The notes under the pieces are model-generated. The model was given only the letters and a program-made list of their open reading frames with translations. It was not told the DNA's origin and made no database searches. 64,000 nt of DNA from Zoogloea dura (GTDB taxonomy: Bacteria > Pseudomonadota > Gammaproteobacteria > Burkholderiales > Rhodocyclaceae), in the NCBI RefSeq assembly GCF_012927165.1, contig NZ_JABBGA010000024.1, positions 17,820 to 81,819 of the forward strand, in the 5' to 3' direction. Both the position numbers and the translations under genes were made by a program. Numbering within the stretch: position 1 is the first letter of the stretch; each line of letters starts with the position of its first letter. This document shows, one piece after another, positions 10,997 through 21,933 of the stretch.

Positions 10997-11937
10997 GCGA
11001 AGACTCCTTTGAGGTGGGTGGCCAGCCAGTGGTAGAGCGGGATGCCGGCAATCAGGTTGAAGGGGAAGGTCACCCCCAGGGACGCCCCGATGGACAGGGC
11101 GGGATTCGCCTCCGGCACTGCGATGCGCATCGCCGCAGGGGCCGCAATGTAGGACGAGCTGGCATACAGGGTCGCCAGCAGGACACTGTTACCGACCGAG
11201 AAATCCAGCAGCCGGGCAGTAAGCAGGCCCAGCAGGCCGGCGCAGATGGGCGTGCCGATGGCGAAAACCAGCAGGAAGGGCCCGGCCCGGCGCAGATCCG
11301 CCAGCCGCCCCGCCGCCACCAGCCCCATCTCCAGCAGGAAGAAGGCCAGCATGCCCTTGAACAGGTCAAAGAACACCCGGTCCAGGGGCTGGATGCCCTG
11401 GGGCCCGGCCAGCCAGCCGATCAGCAGGCCACCGGCCAGCAGGACGATGCTCTTGCCCGCCAGCACTTCGTGCAGCAAGGCCTTCCAACGCACGCCGCCC
11501 TGCCCCCGACGGGCCAGGAAGACGCCCACCAGCAGGGCCGGAAGCTCAAGCAGGGCCAGGAAGACAGTCATGTAGCCATCGGCGGGCAGGGCCCGGCTGG
11601 CCAGGTAGCTGCTCGCCACAGCGAAGGTGACGACACTCACCGATCCATAATGGGCCGCGATGGACGCCGCATCCGGCCTGGACAGTCGCCCCACGACGCG
11701 CAGCACCTGGAAGGCCGCGAGGGGGATCAGCAGCGCCGTCCCCACCACCACCGCCGCCGGCAGGGCCAGATCCAGCACAGAGTGGCGGGCCAGCTCCACA
11801 CCGCCCTTCATGCCGATGGCCAGCAACAGGAAGATGCTCAGCGCTTCATAGACCACCCCCGGGATCTTCAGATCCGAGCGCACCACACCGGCCAGCAGGC
11901 CGAGCATGAAGAACAGGATGACGGGTTCAAAGGACAT
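10993..11937 (-). CDS. sbtA: Sodium-dependent bicarbonate transport family permease
   Basis: 314 residues, almost wholly hydrophobic, with about ten membrane helices. The N-terminus EPVILFFMLGLLAGVVRSDLKIP, the segment AIGMKGGVELA, AHYGSVSVVTFAVASSYL and the late motifs LATLYASSSYIAAPAAMR and PFNLIAGIPLYH are characteristic of SbtA (PF05982). Expected to import HCO3- with Na+ across the inner membrane. A good AAGGAG ribosome site precedes the ATG. It forms a translationally coupled pair with the PII-like gene and is divergent from a LysR regulator, which suggests induction by low inorganic carbon or another co-regulated signal. Substrate specificity is inferred from the family. Confidence 0.9.
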   Translation of the reverse strand: MSFEPVILFFMLGLLAGVVRSDLKIPGVVYEALSIFLLLAIGMKGGVELARHSVLDLALPAAVVVGTALLIPLAAFQVLRVVGRLSRPDAASIAAHYGSVSVVTFAVASSYLASRALPADGYMTVFLALLELPALLVGVFLARRGQGGVRWKALLHEVLAGKSIVLLAGGLLIGWLAGPQGIQPLDRVFFDLFKGMLAFFLLEMGLVAAGRLADLRRAGPFLLVFAIGTPICAGLLGLLTARLLDFSVGNSVLLATLYASSSYIAAPAAMRIAVPEANPALSIGASLGVTFPFNLIAGIPLYHWLATHLKGVFA

Positions 11938-12081
11938 GGCGGCTCACTCCTTCCCTTCCACCGGCCACGCGGAAAGGCGCGGCGCAAAAGCGGGCTGATG
12001 CATGTGTGTTCTCCTGATGACCCGCTCCAGCGGGCGATGGCTGGCAGGATGAAGGCGCAGTGGCATAAAATCCAATTAACA

Positions 12082-12095
12082 AATATCAAGATATT
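12082..12095. promoter_or_regulatory. LysR-type operator candidate between sbtA and its regulator
   Basis: Perfect inverted repeat AATATC-AA-GATATT in the centre of the divergent gap, nested between TTAAC (12076-12080) and GTTAA (12101-12105). Strongly A/T-rich in a G/C-rich surrounding, as expected for a LysR binding site overlapping divergent promoters. Confidence 0.6.
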
Positions 12096-12114
12096 CATTA
12101 GTTAAAACTTATAC

Positions 12115-13029
12115 ATGTCCCGCCGCCGCATCACCCTCCGCCAGCTCGAGACCTTCGCCACCGTTGCCCGCCTGGGCAGCTTCAGCCGGGCCGCGGAAGC
12201 CCTGCACCTGACCCAGCCGGCCGTCTCCATCCAGGTCCGCCAGCTCACCGACACCGTCGGCATGCCCCTCTTCGACCAGGCCGGACGCAGCCTGCGCCTG
12301 ACTCCCGCGGGGGAGGAGCTGCTGACCACCACGCGCAGCCTGGATGACGTATGGAACGGCTTCGAGTCGGCCATCGACGCGCTGCGGGGCCTCAAGCGGG
12401 GCACGCTGCGGGTGGCCCTGGTGACCACCGCCAAGTACTTCCTGCCGCGCATGCTGGGCGCCTTCTGCAAGCGCTACCCGGACATCACCATCGAACTGGA
12501 GATCGCCAACCGCGACCGAGTGGTGGAGCGCCTGCGCCATAACGAGGACGACCTGTACGTGATGTCCTACCCCCCCGAGGACCTGGACATCGTGGTGCAC
12601 CCGTTTCTCGACAACGAAATGGTGATCCTTGCTCCGCGGGGGCATTGGGCGGCGGAGCGCCGTGTGAGCCTCGCCGAGCTCGCGGGCGAATCCTTCCTGC
12701 TACGCGAGCCCGGCTCCGGCTCACGGCGGGCCATCGACGATTTTGCCCGGCAGGCCGGGGTAACGCTGCGCGTGCGCCTGGCCCTGGGCAGCAACGAGGC
12801 GCTGCTGGAACTGGCCGGGACTGGCATGGGCCTGGCCGTGATCTCCCGCCACGCGCTGGGTGACCGGCTTGAAGGCGAGGGACTGGTGATCCTCGATGTG
12901 GACGGCTTTCCCCTGCATCGCCCCTGGAATCTCGTGCATCTGCGCAACAAGATCCTGCCGGTGCCTGCCCGCGCCTTCCTCGATGAAATGCTGGCCGCCT
13001 CCCGCGCCACCCTGTCCGGGCAAGCCTGA
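12115..13029 (+). CDS. LysR-family transcriptional regulator (CbbR/CmpR-like)
   Basis: 304 residues. The N-terminal winged helix-turn-helix is ITLRQLETFATVARLGSFSRAAEALHLTQPAVSIQVRQL (about 5-45), followed by the linker helix and a periplasmic-binding-fold effector domain (about 95-295) beginning GTLRVALVTTAKYFLPRML. The TTAKYF motif and overall style resemble the CbbR/CmpR branch that controls CO2 fixation or bicarbonate uptake. It is divergent from sbtA-sbtB across a 177-bp gap containing an A/T-rich palindrome, so it is the obvious regulator of that pair. No Shine-Dalgarno sequence precedes the ATG; the message may be leaderless or weakly translated. Confidence 0.9.
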   Translation: MSRRRITLRQLETFATVARLGSFSRAAEALHLTQPAVSIQVRQLTDTVGMPLFDQAGRSLRLTPAGEELLTTTRSLDDVWNGFESAIDALRGLKRGTLRVALVTTAKYFLPRMLGAFCKRYPDITIELEIANRDRVVERLRHNEDDLYVMSYPPEDLDIVVHPFLDNEMVILAPRGHWAAERRVSLAELAGESFLLREPGSGSRRAIDDFARQAGVTLRVRLALGSNEALLELAGTGMGLAVISRHALGDRLEGEGLVILDVDGFPLHRPWNLVHLRNKILPVPARAFLDEMLAASRATLSGQA

Positions 13030-13162
13030 TCAGGCGCGGCATTGCGGTAAGCACTCACTTCGGTAAAAGTCGCACTGCGCTATGCTCAACGGCTGGCGCG
13101 GGAACGCAGCATCGTTCACGCCCCCCCGGACGCTTCACCATAACCAGAAGAGGCTGGACAGC

Positions 13163-14584
<1,422 letters not shown>

Positions 14585-14682
14585 TCGAAACCTGTCTGCC
14601 TCTCCGGACACACTGTCAGCCGGGCTGAGCAGCAGCAGGCCTACCGAAAAGAAAAAACCTTATGAATCAATAAGAAAATCTT

Positions 14683-14698
14683 TGGCACAGAAACTGCA
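14683..14698 (+). promoter_or_regulatory. Sigma54 (-24/-12) promoter for the GntP permease operon
   Basis: TGGCACAGAAACTGCA has the invariant GG-N10-GC spacing and a perfect -24 box; the -12 differs from TTGCA by one base. It lies 40 bases before the permease ATG. An upstream TGTC-N10-GACA repeat near 14594-14612 could be an activator site. Confidence 0.82.
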
Positions 14699-14737
14699 CT
14701 GGAGCCTCCGCAAACATTCACCGGAGGAGATAAAACC

Positions 14738-16138
14738 ATGTCGTTCCTGATCGTGCTCGCCTCGCTATGCTTCCTGATGTTCATCGCATACAGAGGCTAC
14801 AGCGTCATCCTGTTCGCCCCCGTCGCCGCCCTCGGCGCCGTGCTGCTCACCGACCCCACCCTGGTCGCCCCCATGTTCACCGGCCTCTTCATGGACAAGA
14901 TGGTCGGCTTCGTGAAGAACTACTTCCCGGTCTTCCTGCTCGGCGCCATCTTCGGCAAGGTCATCGAGCTGTCCGGCTTCTCCAAGGCCATCGTGTCCTC
15001 GGTGATCAAGCTGGTCGGCGCCGAACGGGCCATGCTCTCCATCGTGCTGGTGTGTGCCTTGCTCACCTACGGTGGCGTGTCCCTGTTCGTGGTGGTCTTC
15101 GCGGTGTATCCCTTCGCCGCCGAGATGTTCCGCCAGGGCGGCATCCCCAAGCGCCTGATCCCCGGCACCATCGCCCTGGGCGCCTTCTCGTTCACCATGG
15201 ACTCCCTGCCGGGCACCCCGCAGATCCAGAACGTGATCCCCACCACTTTCTTCAAGACCAACATCTACGCCGCCCCCACCCTGGGCGTGCTGGGCTCGAT
15301 CTTCATCTTCCTGGCCGGCATGGCCTACCTGGAATGGCGCCGCCGCGCCGCCGCCGCTGCGGGCGAAGGCTATGGCACCGAGCTGGTGAATGAACCGGAA
15401 CCCTTCGACGACAAGGAAAAGTTGGCCAACCCGATCCTGGCCGTCCTGCCCCTGGTGCTGGTGGGCGTCACCAACAAGCTGTTCACCGACCTCATCCCGC
15501 AGATCTACGGCAAGAGCCACTCCTTCGTACCGGCAGTGATCGGCAAGGCCGCCCCCGTGGTCCAGGACGTCTCCAAGATCGCCGCCATCTGGGCCGTTGA
15601 AGGGGCGCTGCTGGTGGGCATCCTGACCGTCATGGCCTTCGCCTGGCGCACCGTCGCCGCGCGCTTCGCCGAAGGCACCAAGGCCGCGGTCGGCGGCGCC
15701 CTGCTGGCCTCCATGAACACCGCCTCCGAGTATGGCTTCGGCGCCGTGATCGCCGCCCTGCCCGGCTTCCTGGTGGTGGCCGACGCGCTCAAGGTGATCC
15801 CCAACCCGCTGGTGAATGAAGCCATCACCGTCACCACCCTGGCCGGCATCACCGGCTCGGCCTCCGGCGGCATGGGCATCGCCCTGGCAGCCATGTCCGA
15901 GACCTTCATCACCGCCGCCAACGCGGTGGGCATTCCCCTCGAGGTGCTGCACCGGGTCGCCTCCATGGCCTCCGGCGGCATGGACACCCTGCCCCACAAC
16001 GGCGCCGTGATCACCCTGCTGGCGGTCACCGGCCTGACCCACAAGGTCGCCTACAAGGACATCTTCGCGATCACCCTGATCAAGACCAGCGCGGTCTTCT
16101 TCGTGATCGCCACCTACTACCTCACCGGCCTCGTCTGA
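14738..16138 (+). CDS. GntP family permease (gluconate / 3-hydroxybutyrate type)
   Basis: 466 residues with about 12 membrane helices. Family signs are the N-terminal [61 protein letters not shown] and the C-terminal [24 protein letters not shown], which in this branch is typical of D-beta-hydroxybutyrate permease-like proteins rather than gluconate carriers. It has a strong GGAGGAG ribosome site, sits behind a sigma54 promoter and is followed 22 bases later by a CoA-transferase, so it probably imports a short-chain (hydroxy)carboxylate that is then activated with CoA. Exact substrate unknown. Confidence 0.88.
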   Translation: MSFLIVLASLCFLMFIAYRGYSVILFAPVAALGAVLLTDPTLVAPMFTGLFMDKMVGFVKNYFPVFLLGAIFGKVIELSGFSKAIVSSVIKLVGAERAMLSIVLVCALLTYGGVSLFVVVFAVYPFAAEMFRQGGIPKRLIPGTIALGAFSFTMDSLPGTPQIQNVIPTTFFKTNIYAAPTLGVLGSIFIFLAGMAYLEWRRRAAAAAGEGYGTELVNEPEPFDDKEKLANPILAVLPLVLVGVTNKLFTDLIPQIYGKSHSFVPAVIGKAAPVVQDVSKIAAIWAVEGALLVGILTVMAFAWRTVAARFAEGTKAAVGGALLASMNTASEYGFGAVIAALPGFLVVADALKVIPNPLVNEAITVTTLAGITGSASGGMGIALAAMSETFITAANAVGIPLEVLHRVASMASGGMDTLPHNGAVITLLAVTGLTHKVAYKDIFAITLIKTSAVFFVIATYYLTGLV

Positions 16139-16160
16139 GACCTCCATGCAAGGAGCAGCC

Positions 16161-17792
16161 ATGAACAGCATGACTCACCGCGGCGCCGATCAGGGGAAGG
16201 TCGTCACCGCCCGGGAGGCCGTCGCCCTGATCCGCGCCGGCAGCACGGTCGCCACCGGCGGCTTCGTGGGCATCGGCTTTCCCGAGAACATCGCGGTGGC
16301 CCTCGAGAGCCTTTACCTGGAGAACCAGGCCAGCGAGGCGCCAGATCCGGCAGGCCCGGCCGGACTGACCCTGGTCTACGCGGCCGGCCAGGGCGATGGC
16401 CGGGAGCGCGGTCTCAACCATCTGGGCCACGACGGCCTGGTGGCCCGCGTCATCGGTGGCCACTGGGGCCTGGTGCCACGCCTGCAGGAACTGGCGGTGA
16501 CCGACCGCATCGAGGCCTGGAACCTGCCCCAGGGCGTGATCTCCCACCTGTTCCGGGACATCGCCGCAGGCAAGCCCGGTACCCTCACCCGGGTCGGCCT
16601 GGACACCTTCGTGGATCCGCGCTTCGGCGGCGGCAAGCTGAACGCCCGCACCACTACCGAGATCGTGCGGCTGATGGAGATCGACGGGGAGGAATACCTG
16701 TTCTACAAGGCCTTCCCCATCCACGTGGGCATCATCCGCGGCACCACCGCCGACCCCGACGGAAACATCACCATGGAGAAGGAAGCCCTGACCCTGGAAG
16801 CCCTGGCCATCGCCATGGCCGCCCACAACAGCGGCGGCATCGTGATTGCCCAGGTGGAACGCATCGCCGAGCGGAACTCGCTGAACCCTCGGCAAGTGAA
16901 AATCCCTGGCGTGCTGGTGGATTGCGTGGTGGTGGCGGAGCGCCCCGAATACCACATGCAGACTTTCATCGAGACCTACAGCCCGGCCTTTTCCGGCGAG
17001 CTGCGGGTACCCATGTCAGCCATCGCCCCCATGGAGATGAGCGAACGCAAGATCATCGCCCGCCGCGCAGCCATGGAGCTCACCCCGGGAGCCGTGGTGA
17101 ACCTTGGCATCGGCATGCCCGAGGGCGTGGCGGCAGTGGCGGCGGAAGAGCGGGTCAGTGACCTCCTCACCATGACGGCCGAACCTGGCGTGATCGGCGG
17201 TGTGCCGGCCGGCGGCCTCAACTTCGGGGCGGCGGTGAACACCCAGGCCATCATCGACCAGCCCAGCCAGTTCGACTTCTACGACGGTGGAGGGCTGGAC
17301 ATCGCGTTCCTGGGCCTGGCCCAGGCCGACCGCCAGGGCAACCTCAACGTGTCCCGCTTCGGCCCCCGTCTGGCCGGGGCCGGAGGCTTCATCAACATCA
17401 GCCAGAACGCCAAGAAGGTGGTCTTTGTGGGCACCTTCACCGCCGGCAGCCTGGAGGTTGCGGTGGCGGCCGGGCAATTGCTCATCACCCGCGAGGGGCA
17501 GGCCGCCAAGTTCGTTGAGGACGTGGAGCACCGCACCTTCAGCGGCCCCCAGGCCACCCGGCGCGGCACGCCGGTGCTCTACATCACCGAGCGCTGCGTG
17601 TTCCGGCTGGGCCCGGACGGGCTGGAGCTGATCGAAGTGGCGCCAGGTATCGACATCGAGCGGGACATTCTCTCGCGCATGGATTTCCGCCCCCACATGC
17701 CTCACCCGCCACGCCTGATGGACCCTCGCATCTTCATCGACGGCCCGATGCAGCTGCGTCAGGACCTGCTGGCCACGACGCCTCCAGCCTGA
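16161..17792 (+). CDS. Acyl-CoA:carboxylate CoA-transferase, single-chain (propionate CoA-transferase / YdiF type)
   Basis: About 543 residues, containing both halves of a family I CoA-transferase in one polypeptide: N-terminal half (about 10-270) with [21 protein letters not shown] and C-terminal half (about 290-525) with [15 protein letters not shown]. The likely catalytic Glu341 lies in [12 protein letters not shown]. Such enzymes move CoA between acetyl- or acetoacetyl-CoA and short fatty or hydroxy acids. The ATG at 16161 was chosen because AAGGAG lies five bases upstream; an earlier ATG (16146) overlaps that site. Cotranscription with the GntP permease is very likely and implies uptake plus activation of an organic acid. 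Confidence 0.88.
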   Translation: MNSMTHRGADQGKVVTAREAVALIRAGSTVATGGFVGIGFPENIAVALESLYLENQASEAPDPAGPAGLTLVYAAGQGDGRERGLNHLGHDGLVARVIGGHWGLVPRLQELAVTDRIEAWNLPQGVISHLFRDIAAGKPGTLTRVGLDTFVDPRFGGGKLNARTTTEIVRLMEIDGEEYLFYKAFPIHVGIIRGTTADPDGNITMEKEALTLEALAIAMAAHNSGGIVIAQVERIAERNSLNPRQVKIPGVLVDCVVVAERPEYHMQTFIETYSPAFSGELRVPMSAIAPMEMSERKIIARRAAMELTPGAVVNLGIGMPEGVAAVAAEERVSDLLTMTAEPGVIGGVPAGGLNFGAAVNTQAIIDQPSQFDFYDGGGLDIAFLGLAQADRQGNLNVSRFGPRLAGAGGFINISQNAKKVVFVGTFTAGSLEVAVAAGQLLITREGQAAKFVEDVEHRTFSGPQATRRGTPVLYITERCVFRLGPDGLELIEVAPGIDIERDILSRMDFRPHMPHPPRLMDPRIFIDGPMQLRQDLLATTPPA

Positions 17793-17808
17793 CCCCGAGC
17801 AGCGGGTT

Positions 17809-18114
17809 TCAGCGGATGACTTCGAGGATCTCGACGCCCATTTCGTAGATGCAGGCCTGCTCCAGGCCATGGCAGCGGCGCACCCTCACCCGGGCATGCA
17901 GGGGCATGAAGTGCCCCCCATGCTCGGGGGGCAGCACCGCGACCTCGAAGACCTCGTCCATGCGGGGAACGTGGCGGGAGTGGATGGTCATGCCGCCGAC
18001 TCCCAGCTCGACACAGTCCCCGACTATGGGCGCGGCCCCACCGGCGAGCTTGATGCCCACCTTGCAGCCAAGGGGAATGCGGCGTTCCTTGCGACGTTCG
18101 GTCATGCGGTCCAT
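17809..18114 (-). CDS. PilZ domain protein (putative c-di-GMP receptor)
   Basis: 101 residues, essentially a lone PilZ beta-barrel. The N-terminal arginine motif is present (RRKERRIPL, residues 7-15). The second c-di-GMP motif, normally (D/N)xSxxG, reads as VELGVGG and is degenerate, so ligand affinity may be reduced. It lies at the downstream end of the flg operon after a lipoprotein gene, with a possible separate promoter upstream; PilZ proteins near flagellar genes commonly act as brakes on the motor. That role is inferred. It is convergent with the CoA-transferase gene. Confidence 0.82.
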   Translation of the reverse strand: MDRMTERRKERRIPLGCKVGIKLAGGAAPIVGDCVELGVGGMTIHSRHVPRMDEVFEVAVLPPEHGGHFMPLHARVRVRRCHGLEQACIYEMGVEILEVIR

Positions 18115-18143
18115 GTGCTCAAAATCCTGCTGTTCAAGCGGAC

Positions 18144-18172
18144 ACCTTACGAAAGTCGGCCGGACACGGCAA
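18144..18172 (-). promoter_or_regulatory. Possible sigma70 promoter for the PilZ gene
   Basis: TTGCCG, a 17-base spacer and TAAGGT, 30 bases upstream of the PilZ start on the minus strand. Correct spacing but only moderate box matches. Confidence 0.35.
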
Positions 18173-18219
18173 GGTTCAGAAACGCTTGCAGGCAGGAGAT
18201 ATCACGGACGGATACGAAA

Positions 18220-18690
18220 TCAGGGCTGCTTCACCGCAACCGGGGGCAGGCTGCGCACCAGGCGGATCTCCCCGTAGGCCACCCGCTGGGCAAATGGCCG
18301 GTTGCTCTCGATGCCTTGCTGCCAGCGCAGCACCTCGTAAGCCCCGAAGCCGGGCTGCCCGGCCAGCTGTTCAGCCCGACGGGCAAAGACCTGGTAAGCC
18401 TCTCCCGCGCCCCCCGAATGCACGGCCTTCATGCGCAGCACCAGGCGGTAGCGCTCTTCTCCGAGGCGGGCCTCCTGGAGGTTCCAGTTCGGCGCCAGCG
18501 GGTCCAGCACCGCATACGCCGCGATGCCGGCGGCCAGGCCGGGAATGGTGAGGTAGCCGTTGCTTACCGCCACGACCGCCGCGGTGGGCAACAGCAGCCA
18601 GTCGTGGGGCGGCTCACCGATGGTGCTGCAGCCTGCCAGCAAGGCTGCGGCCAGGGCCGTCAGCGACCGTGGGGACAACGCACGGGGCAT
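18220..18690 (-). CDS. Putative lipoprotein, unknown function
   Basis: 156 residues with a lipoprotein signal: basic start (MPRALSPRSL), hydrophobic core and lipobox LLAGC with Cys near residue 21. A second hydrophobic stretch (LLLPTAAVVAVSNGYLTIPGLAAGIAAYAVLD) could be a membrane segment. The remainder contains WNLQEARLGEERYRLVLRMK and GGAGEAYQVFARRAEQLA, suggesting a small soluble alpha/beta domain. The start codon lies five bases past the flgL stop, so it belongs to the flagellar operon, though I know no flagellar role for it. Confidence 0.72.
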   Translation of the reverse strand: MPRALSPRSLTALAAALLAGCSTIGEPPHDWLLLPTAAVVAVSNGYLTIPGLAAGIAAYAVLDPLAPNWNLQEARLGEERYRLVLRMKAVHSGGAGEAYQVFARRAEQLAGQPGFGAYEVLRWQQGIESNRPFAQRVAYGEIRLVRSLPPVAVKQP

Positions 18691-18695
18691 CGGAA

Positions 18696-19886
18696 TCAGT
18701 TGAGGTAATTGAACAGCGACAGGTTGCTGACCCGCATGAAGCTCTGCTGCGCAGCCTGGAGATAGATCTGTTGCTGGCTGAGATTGCTCACCGTCTCCGC
18801 GTAGTCGGCATCCTGCAGGCGGGACAAGGTCTCTGAGTACTGCAGGTCCAGGTCACCATTGATGTTCTGCTGGGCCTCCACCTCGACCATGCGCGCCCCC
18901 ACGCCCGAACGCACTTCGTTGATGCTGTCCTGGCTGGCGTCCATGCCGGCGATTGTCTGGTTTGCATTGAAGCGGGTGACGGCCGCATTGCCGGAATTGA
19001 GGGCAGTGACGAAATTGCCAAGCACGTCGAAGCTGCTCGCCACGGAACTGAGGGAATAGCTGTCACCGGCCGCCGGCGTGCCCGTGAGGGTCATACTGAC
19101 GCCCCCAAAGCTGAGGGTCGTGTCGTTGCCGCTGGCGCTGACCGTCGGCGTGATGGGGCTGCTGTGGCTCGGATCGGCCGTCGAATCGAAGACCTGGTAG
19201 GTGGGGCCGGCCGAGACGCTGATCGCATAGGCGTGGCCGTTATAGCCACCGAGGCTGGTCCCCGAGACCAGGGCCGAGCCGCTATTGGTGGCGGCCGACA
19301 GGGCAAAGGCCGAACCCACCGGTGCCCGGATGCTGTTGAAGATCTCGTCGCCGGAGCTGGTTATCGGCAGGTTCCGCGTCTCTGAGATCTGCAGGGTGCG
19401 CGTGCCCTGGTCCCCCTGGTAGCTGACCCCACCGGCGAGACTGCCGACAAAAGGCTGCGCATTGCTGCGATAGCCGGCAAAAACATAATCGCCCGCGGAG
19501 TCCCTGCTGTTGGCGATGGACTGCAGGGCGGCGAACTGCTGTTCCAGATCGTCGGCGATGGTCGCCTGGTCGGAGGCCGTGTAGGTGCCGTTGCCCGATT
19601 CCACCGCGCGGGTACGGACATAGGTGACCAGGTCGTTCGCCGCACCAAGCTTGCTGTCCACCAGGCGCAGTGCATCGTTGGCGTAGCCCTGGTTGCTGGC
19701 GTAAAGCTTGTTGACGCTCTGCGACTGGGACACCTCGAGGGCCCGGGCGGAGGCCACGGGGTCGTCGGAGGGCGTGAGGATGCGCCGACCGGTGGCAACC
19801 TGCTGCTGGGTATCGAGCAACTGGCTGTTCTGGCGCTGCATCTGCTGCACGCCCTTGTCAAAGATCATGCCGGTGGTGATACGCAT
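18696..19886 (-). CDS. flgL: Flagellar hook-associated protein 3 (hook-filament junction)
   Basis: 396 residues. Exported by the flagellar type III system to form the second junction zone between hook and filament. The flagellin-like N-terminal helix (MRITTGMIFDKGVQQMQRQN...VATGRRILTPSDDPVASARALEVSQSQS) and C-terminal helix (ALSRLQDADYAETVSNLSQQQIYLQAAQQSFMRVSNLSLFNYLN style) are both conserved, while residues 140-300 are the variable exposed domain. It is the last structural gene of the flgB-L run, 17 bases after flgK, with AAGGA before the ATG. Confidence 0.96.
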   Translation of the reverse strand: MRITTGMIFDKGVQQMQRQNSQLLDTQQQVATGRRILTPSDDPVASARALEVSQSQSVNKLYASNQGYANDALRLVDSKLGAANDLVTYVRTRAVESGNGTYTASDQATIADDLEQQFAALQSIANSRDSAGDYVFAGYRSNAQPFVGSLAGGVSYQGDQGTRTLQISETRNLPITSSGDEIFNSIRAPVGSAFALSAATNSGSALVSGTSLGGYNGHAYAISVSAGPTYQVFDSTADPSHSSPITPTVSASGNDTTLSFGGVSMTLTGTPAAGDSYSLSSVASSFDVLGNFVTALNSGNAAVTRFNANQTIAGMDASQDSINEVRSGVGARMVEVEAQQNINGDLDLQYSETLSRLQDADYAETVSNLSQQQIYLQAAQQSFMRVSNLSLFNYLN

Positions 19887-19903
19887 GATGGCTTTCCTTC
19901 AGT

Positions 19904-21853
19904 TTATTGGCCCAGGGCCAGCACTTGGTCGAACAGCTTGGAGGCAATGCTCATGACCTTGCCCGCCGCCTGGTATGCCTGCTGATAACGGATCAGATTG
20001 GCCGCTTCTTCATCAATATTCACCCCCGCCACCGATTGCTGGGCCTGGACGGCCTGATTGGCCAGGCTTTCCTGAGCATCCCGGTTGACCTCCACCTCGC
20101 GCGCCTTGTTGCCGACCGCGCTGACCAGCTGGGAGTAAACCGAGTTGAAGGTCGCCGACGGCTGGCCGTTGGCGGACAGCAGGGTCTTGGTCGTCTGCAG
20201 GCTGCCGAGCAGCACCGCGTTGCGGCTGTCGGACACCCCGCCGGCATTCGGACCGAGGGTGAAGCTGTCGTTGTCCTGCATCGCGCCGGTCAGCGTGAAG
20301 CTGACGCCTCCCACGCTGACGCTCATGCCGCTGCTGTAGGGAATGGAGGCAGCCGGAGCGGCCACGGTGACCGGGCTGCCATTGAGCGGCGTATAGGTCA
20401 CCGGCAAGGTGGCCGGAAAGCCGCTGAGGCTTCCACCACTGTAGGTCAGCTTGAGTGGGGCCGCGGTGGTGCCAAAGCTCGCCAGGTTGGTTGTACTGGA
20501 GAGCACCGGCGCACTGATCGCGGCCGTCCCCAGGTTGCTGGCGGTAGCTGCTGCAGCGATCGGCGCCGCAGCGGCCACCATGCGCGTATCGCTGATCGCC
20601 ACGGAGATATTGGAGGCGGCGTAGCGGGTCGGCAGAATCTGAAAGCTGTCACCCACCTTCGAAACCGCCGGCGGAGTGACGGTGAGGCCCACCGAGGCCG
20701 CGGTCACCGAGGCTCCGTCGGATACCCGGCTAAGGGTGTAGCCGCCGGTGGTATCGGTGAAGGTGAGCTTGTAGTCATCGCCAGTGAGCTTGGTAATGTC
20801 GGAAAACTGCACATCGGGCGTAGCCGTAGTGGCGCTGTTATAACGCTGCACGGCCACCGTCGGGTTGCTGAAAAAGTTGGTGCCCAGGTTGCCGTTGAGG
20901 TCCTGGCCGAGGAGGTGCTGGCTATTGAAGGCCGAGCTGAGTCCGACGGCGATCAGGCCAAGCTGATTCTGGGCGGAATCCAGCGAGCCCGAGCGCATCG
21001 CCAGCAAGCCGCCCAGCTTGCCGCCGCCGAGCAGGTTCTCAGGGACGGTGATGGCTCCGCCCTGGGTGATGATGTTCACCACGTTGCGGGTGGGGTCGGA
21101 CGGAGAGGCCTGGGCTTCCAGCTTGGTCGCCACGGTGCCCACCACCAGCGGCTGGCCGGTGCCGATGAACACCGACATCGAGCCGCTGCTGTCGGTGGTG
21201 GTGGACACCCGGGTCAGCTGGTTAAGCTCGTTGATCAGGCGGTCGCGGGTATCCAGCAGATCGTTGGCAGGCTGGGCCGAGCCGGCCTGCTGGGCAACCG
21301 CGATCTTGTGGTTCATCTCGGCGATCTGGCTGGCGTAGGAGCTGATCTCGCTGACCGTGTTCTTGACCTGGGTCTCGACACCGCTGCGCACGTCGTTGAT
21401 GCGGCTGCTCAGGTTCTGGAAGCGGGCCACCAGGCTTTGCGCGGTGGACAGCATGGACTGGCGGGCCGGCACGCTGGCCGGGTTGGCTGCCACTTCCTGC
21501 ACCCCTTCGAAGAAGGAGGCGACCGCCGGCGTCAGGCCGGTGGTGGGATCGGCCAGCATGTTGTCGATCTGGCTGATCTCGTTGCTGTAGGTGTCGTATT
21601 CGCTGAACTTGGTCTGGGCGGACAGCACCTGATTGGTCAGGTAGCTGTCGTAGGCACGCTTGACCGTATCAACCTTGGTACCCTCGCCGAAGAAGCCAGC
21701 GCCGGTGAACAGGGCGGGGTTGGTGCTCTGGACGGTGCTCTGACGGCTGTAGCCCGTGGTGCCGGCGTTGGAGATGTTGTGGCTCGTGACCACCAGGCCT
21801 GCCTGAGCGGCGTTGAGGCCGGTGAGTCCGATGCTGAAGAGGCTGCTGCCCAT
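19904..21853 (-). CDS. flgK: Flagellar hook-associated protein 1
   Basis: 649 residues; first hook-filament junction protein, secreted through the flagellar export gate with help of the FlgN chaperone encoded at 31.1 kb. The N-terminus SLFSIGLTGLNAAQAGLVVTSHNISNAGTTGYSRQ and C-terminus GVNIDEEAANLIRYQQAYQAAGKVMSIASKLFDQVLAL are the conserved coiled-coil ends of the family. The central Ser/Thr/Ala-rich portion (about 330-560) is variable. The ATG is preceded by AAGGAC. There are 80 bases between flgJ and flgK without an obvious promoter. Confidence 0.97.
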   Translation of the reverse strand: MGSSLFSIGLTGLNAAQAGLVVTSHNISNAGTTGYSRQSTVQSTNPALFTGAGFFGEGTKVDTVKRAYDSYLTNQVLSAQTKFSEYDTYSNEISQIDNMLADPTTGLTPAVASFFEGVQEVAANPASVPARQSMLSTAQSLVARFQNLSSRINDVRSGVETQVKNTVSEISSYASQIAEMNHKIAVAQQAGSAQPANDLLDTRDRLINELNQLTRVSTTTDSSGSMSVFIGTGQPLVVGTVATKLEAQASPSDPTRNVVNIITQGGAITVPENLLGGGKLGGLLAMRSGSLDSAQNQLGLIAVGLSSAFNSQHLLGQDLNGNLGTNFFSNPTVAVQRYNSATTATPDVQFSDITKLTGDDYKLTFTDTTGGYTLSRVSDGASVTAASVGLTVTPPAVSKVGDSFQILPTRYAASNISVAISDTRMVAAAAPIAAAATASNLGTAAISAPVLSSTTNLASFGTTAAPLKLTYSGGSLSGFPATLPVTYTPLNGSPVTVAAPAASIPYSSGMSVSVGGVSFTLTGAMQDNDSFTLGPNAGGVSDSRNAVLLGSLQTTKTLLSANGQPSATFNSVYSQLVSAVGNKAREVEVNRDAQESLANQAVQAQQSVAGVNIDEEAANLIRYQQAYQAAGKVMSIASKLFDQVLALGQ

Positions 21854-21933
21854 GATCCACGTCCTTGGTTCGGGAGTATCTGCACCTCCTTCTGCAAGAA
21901 CTCTGCCAGCTCATGGAGCCGGCCGGTAAAACC

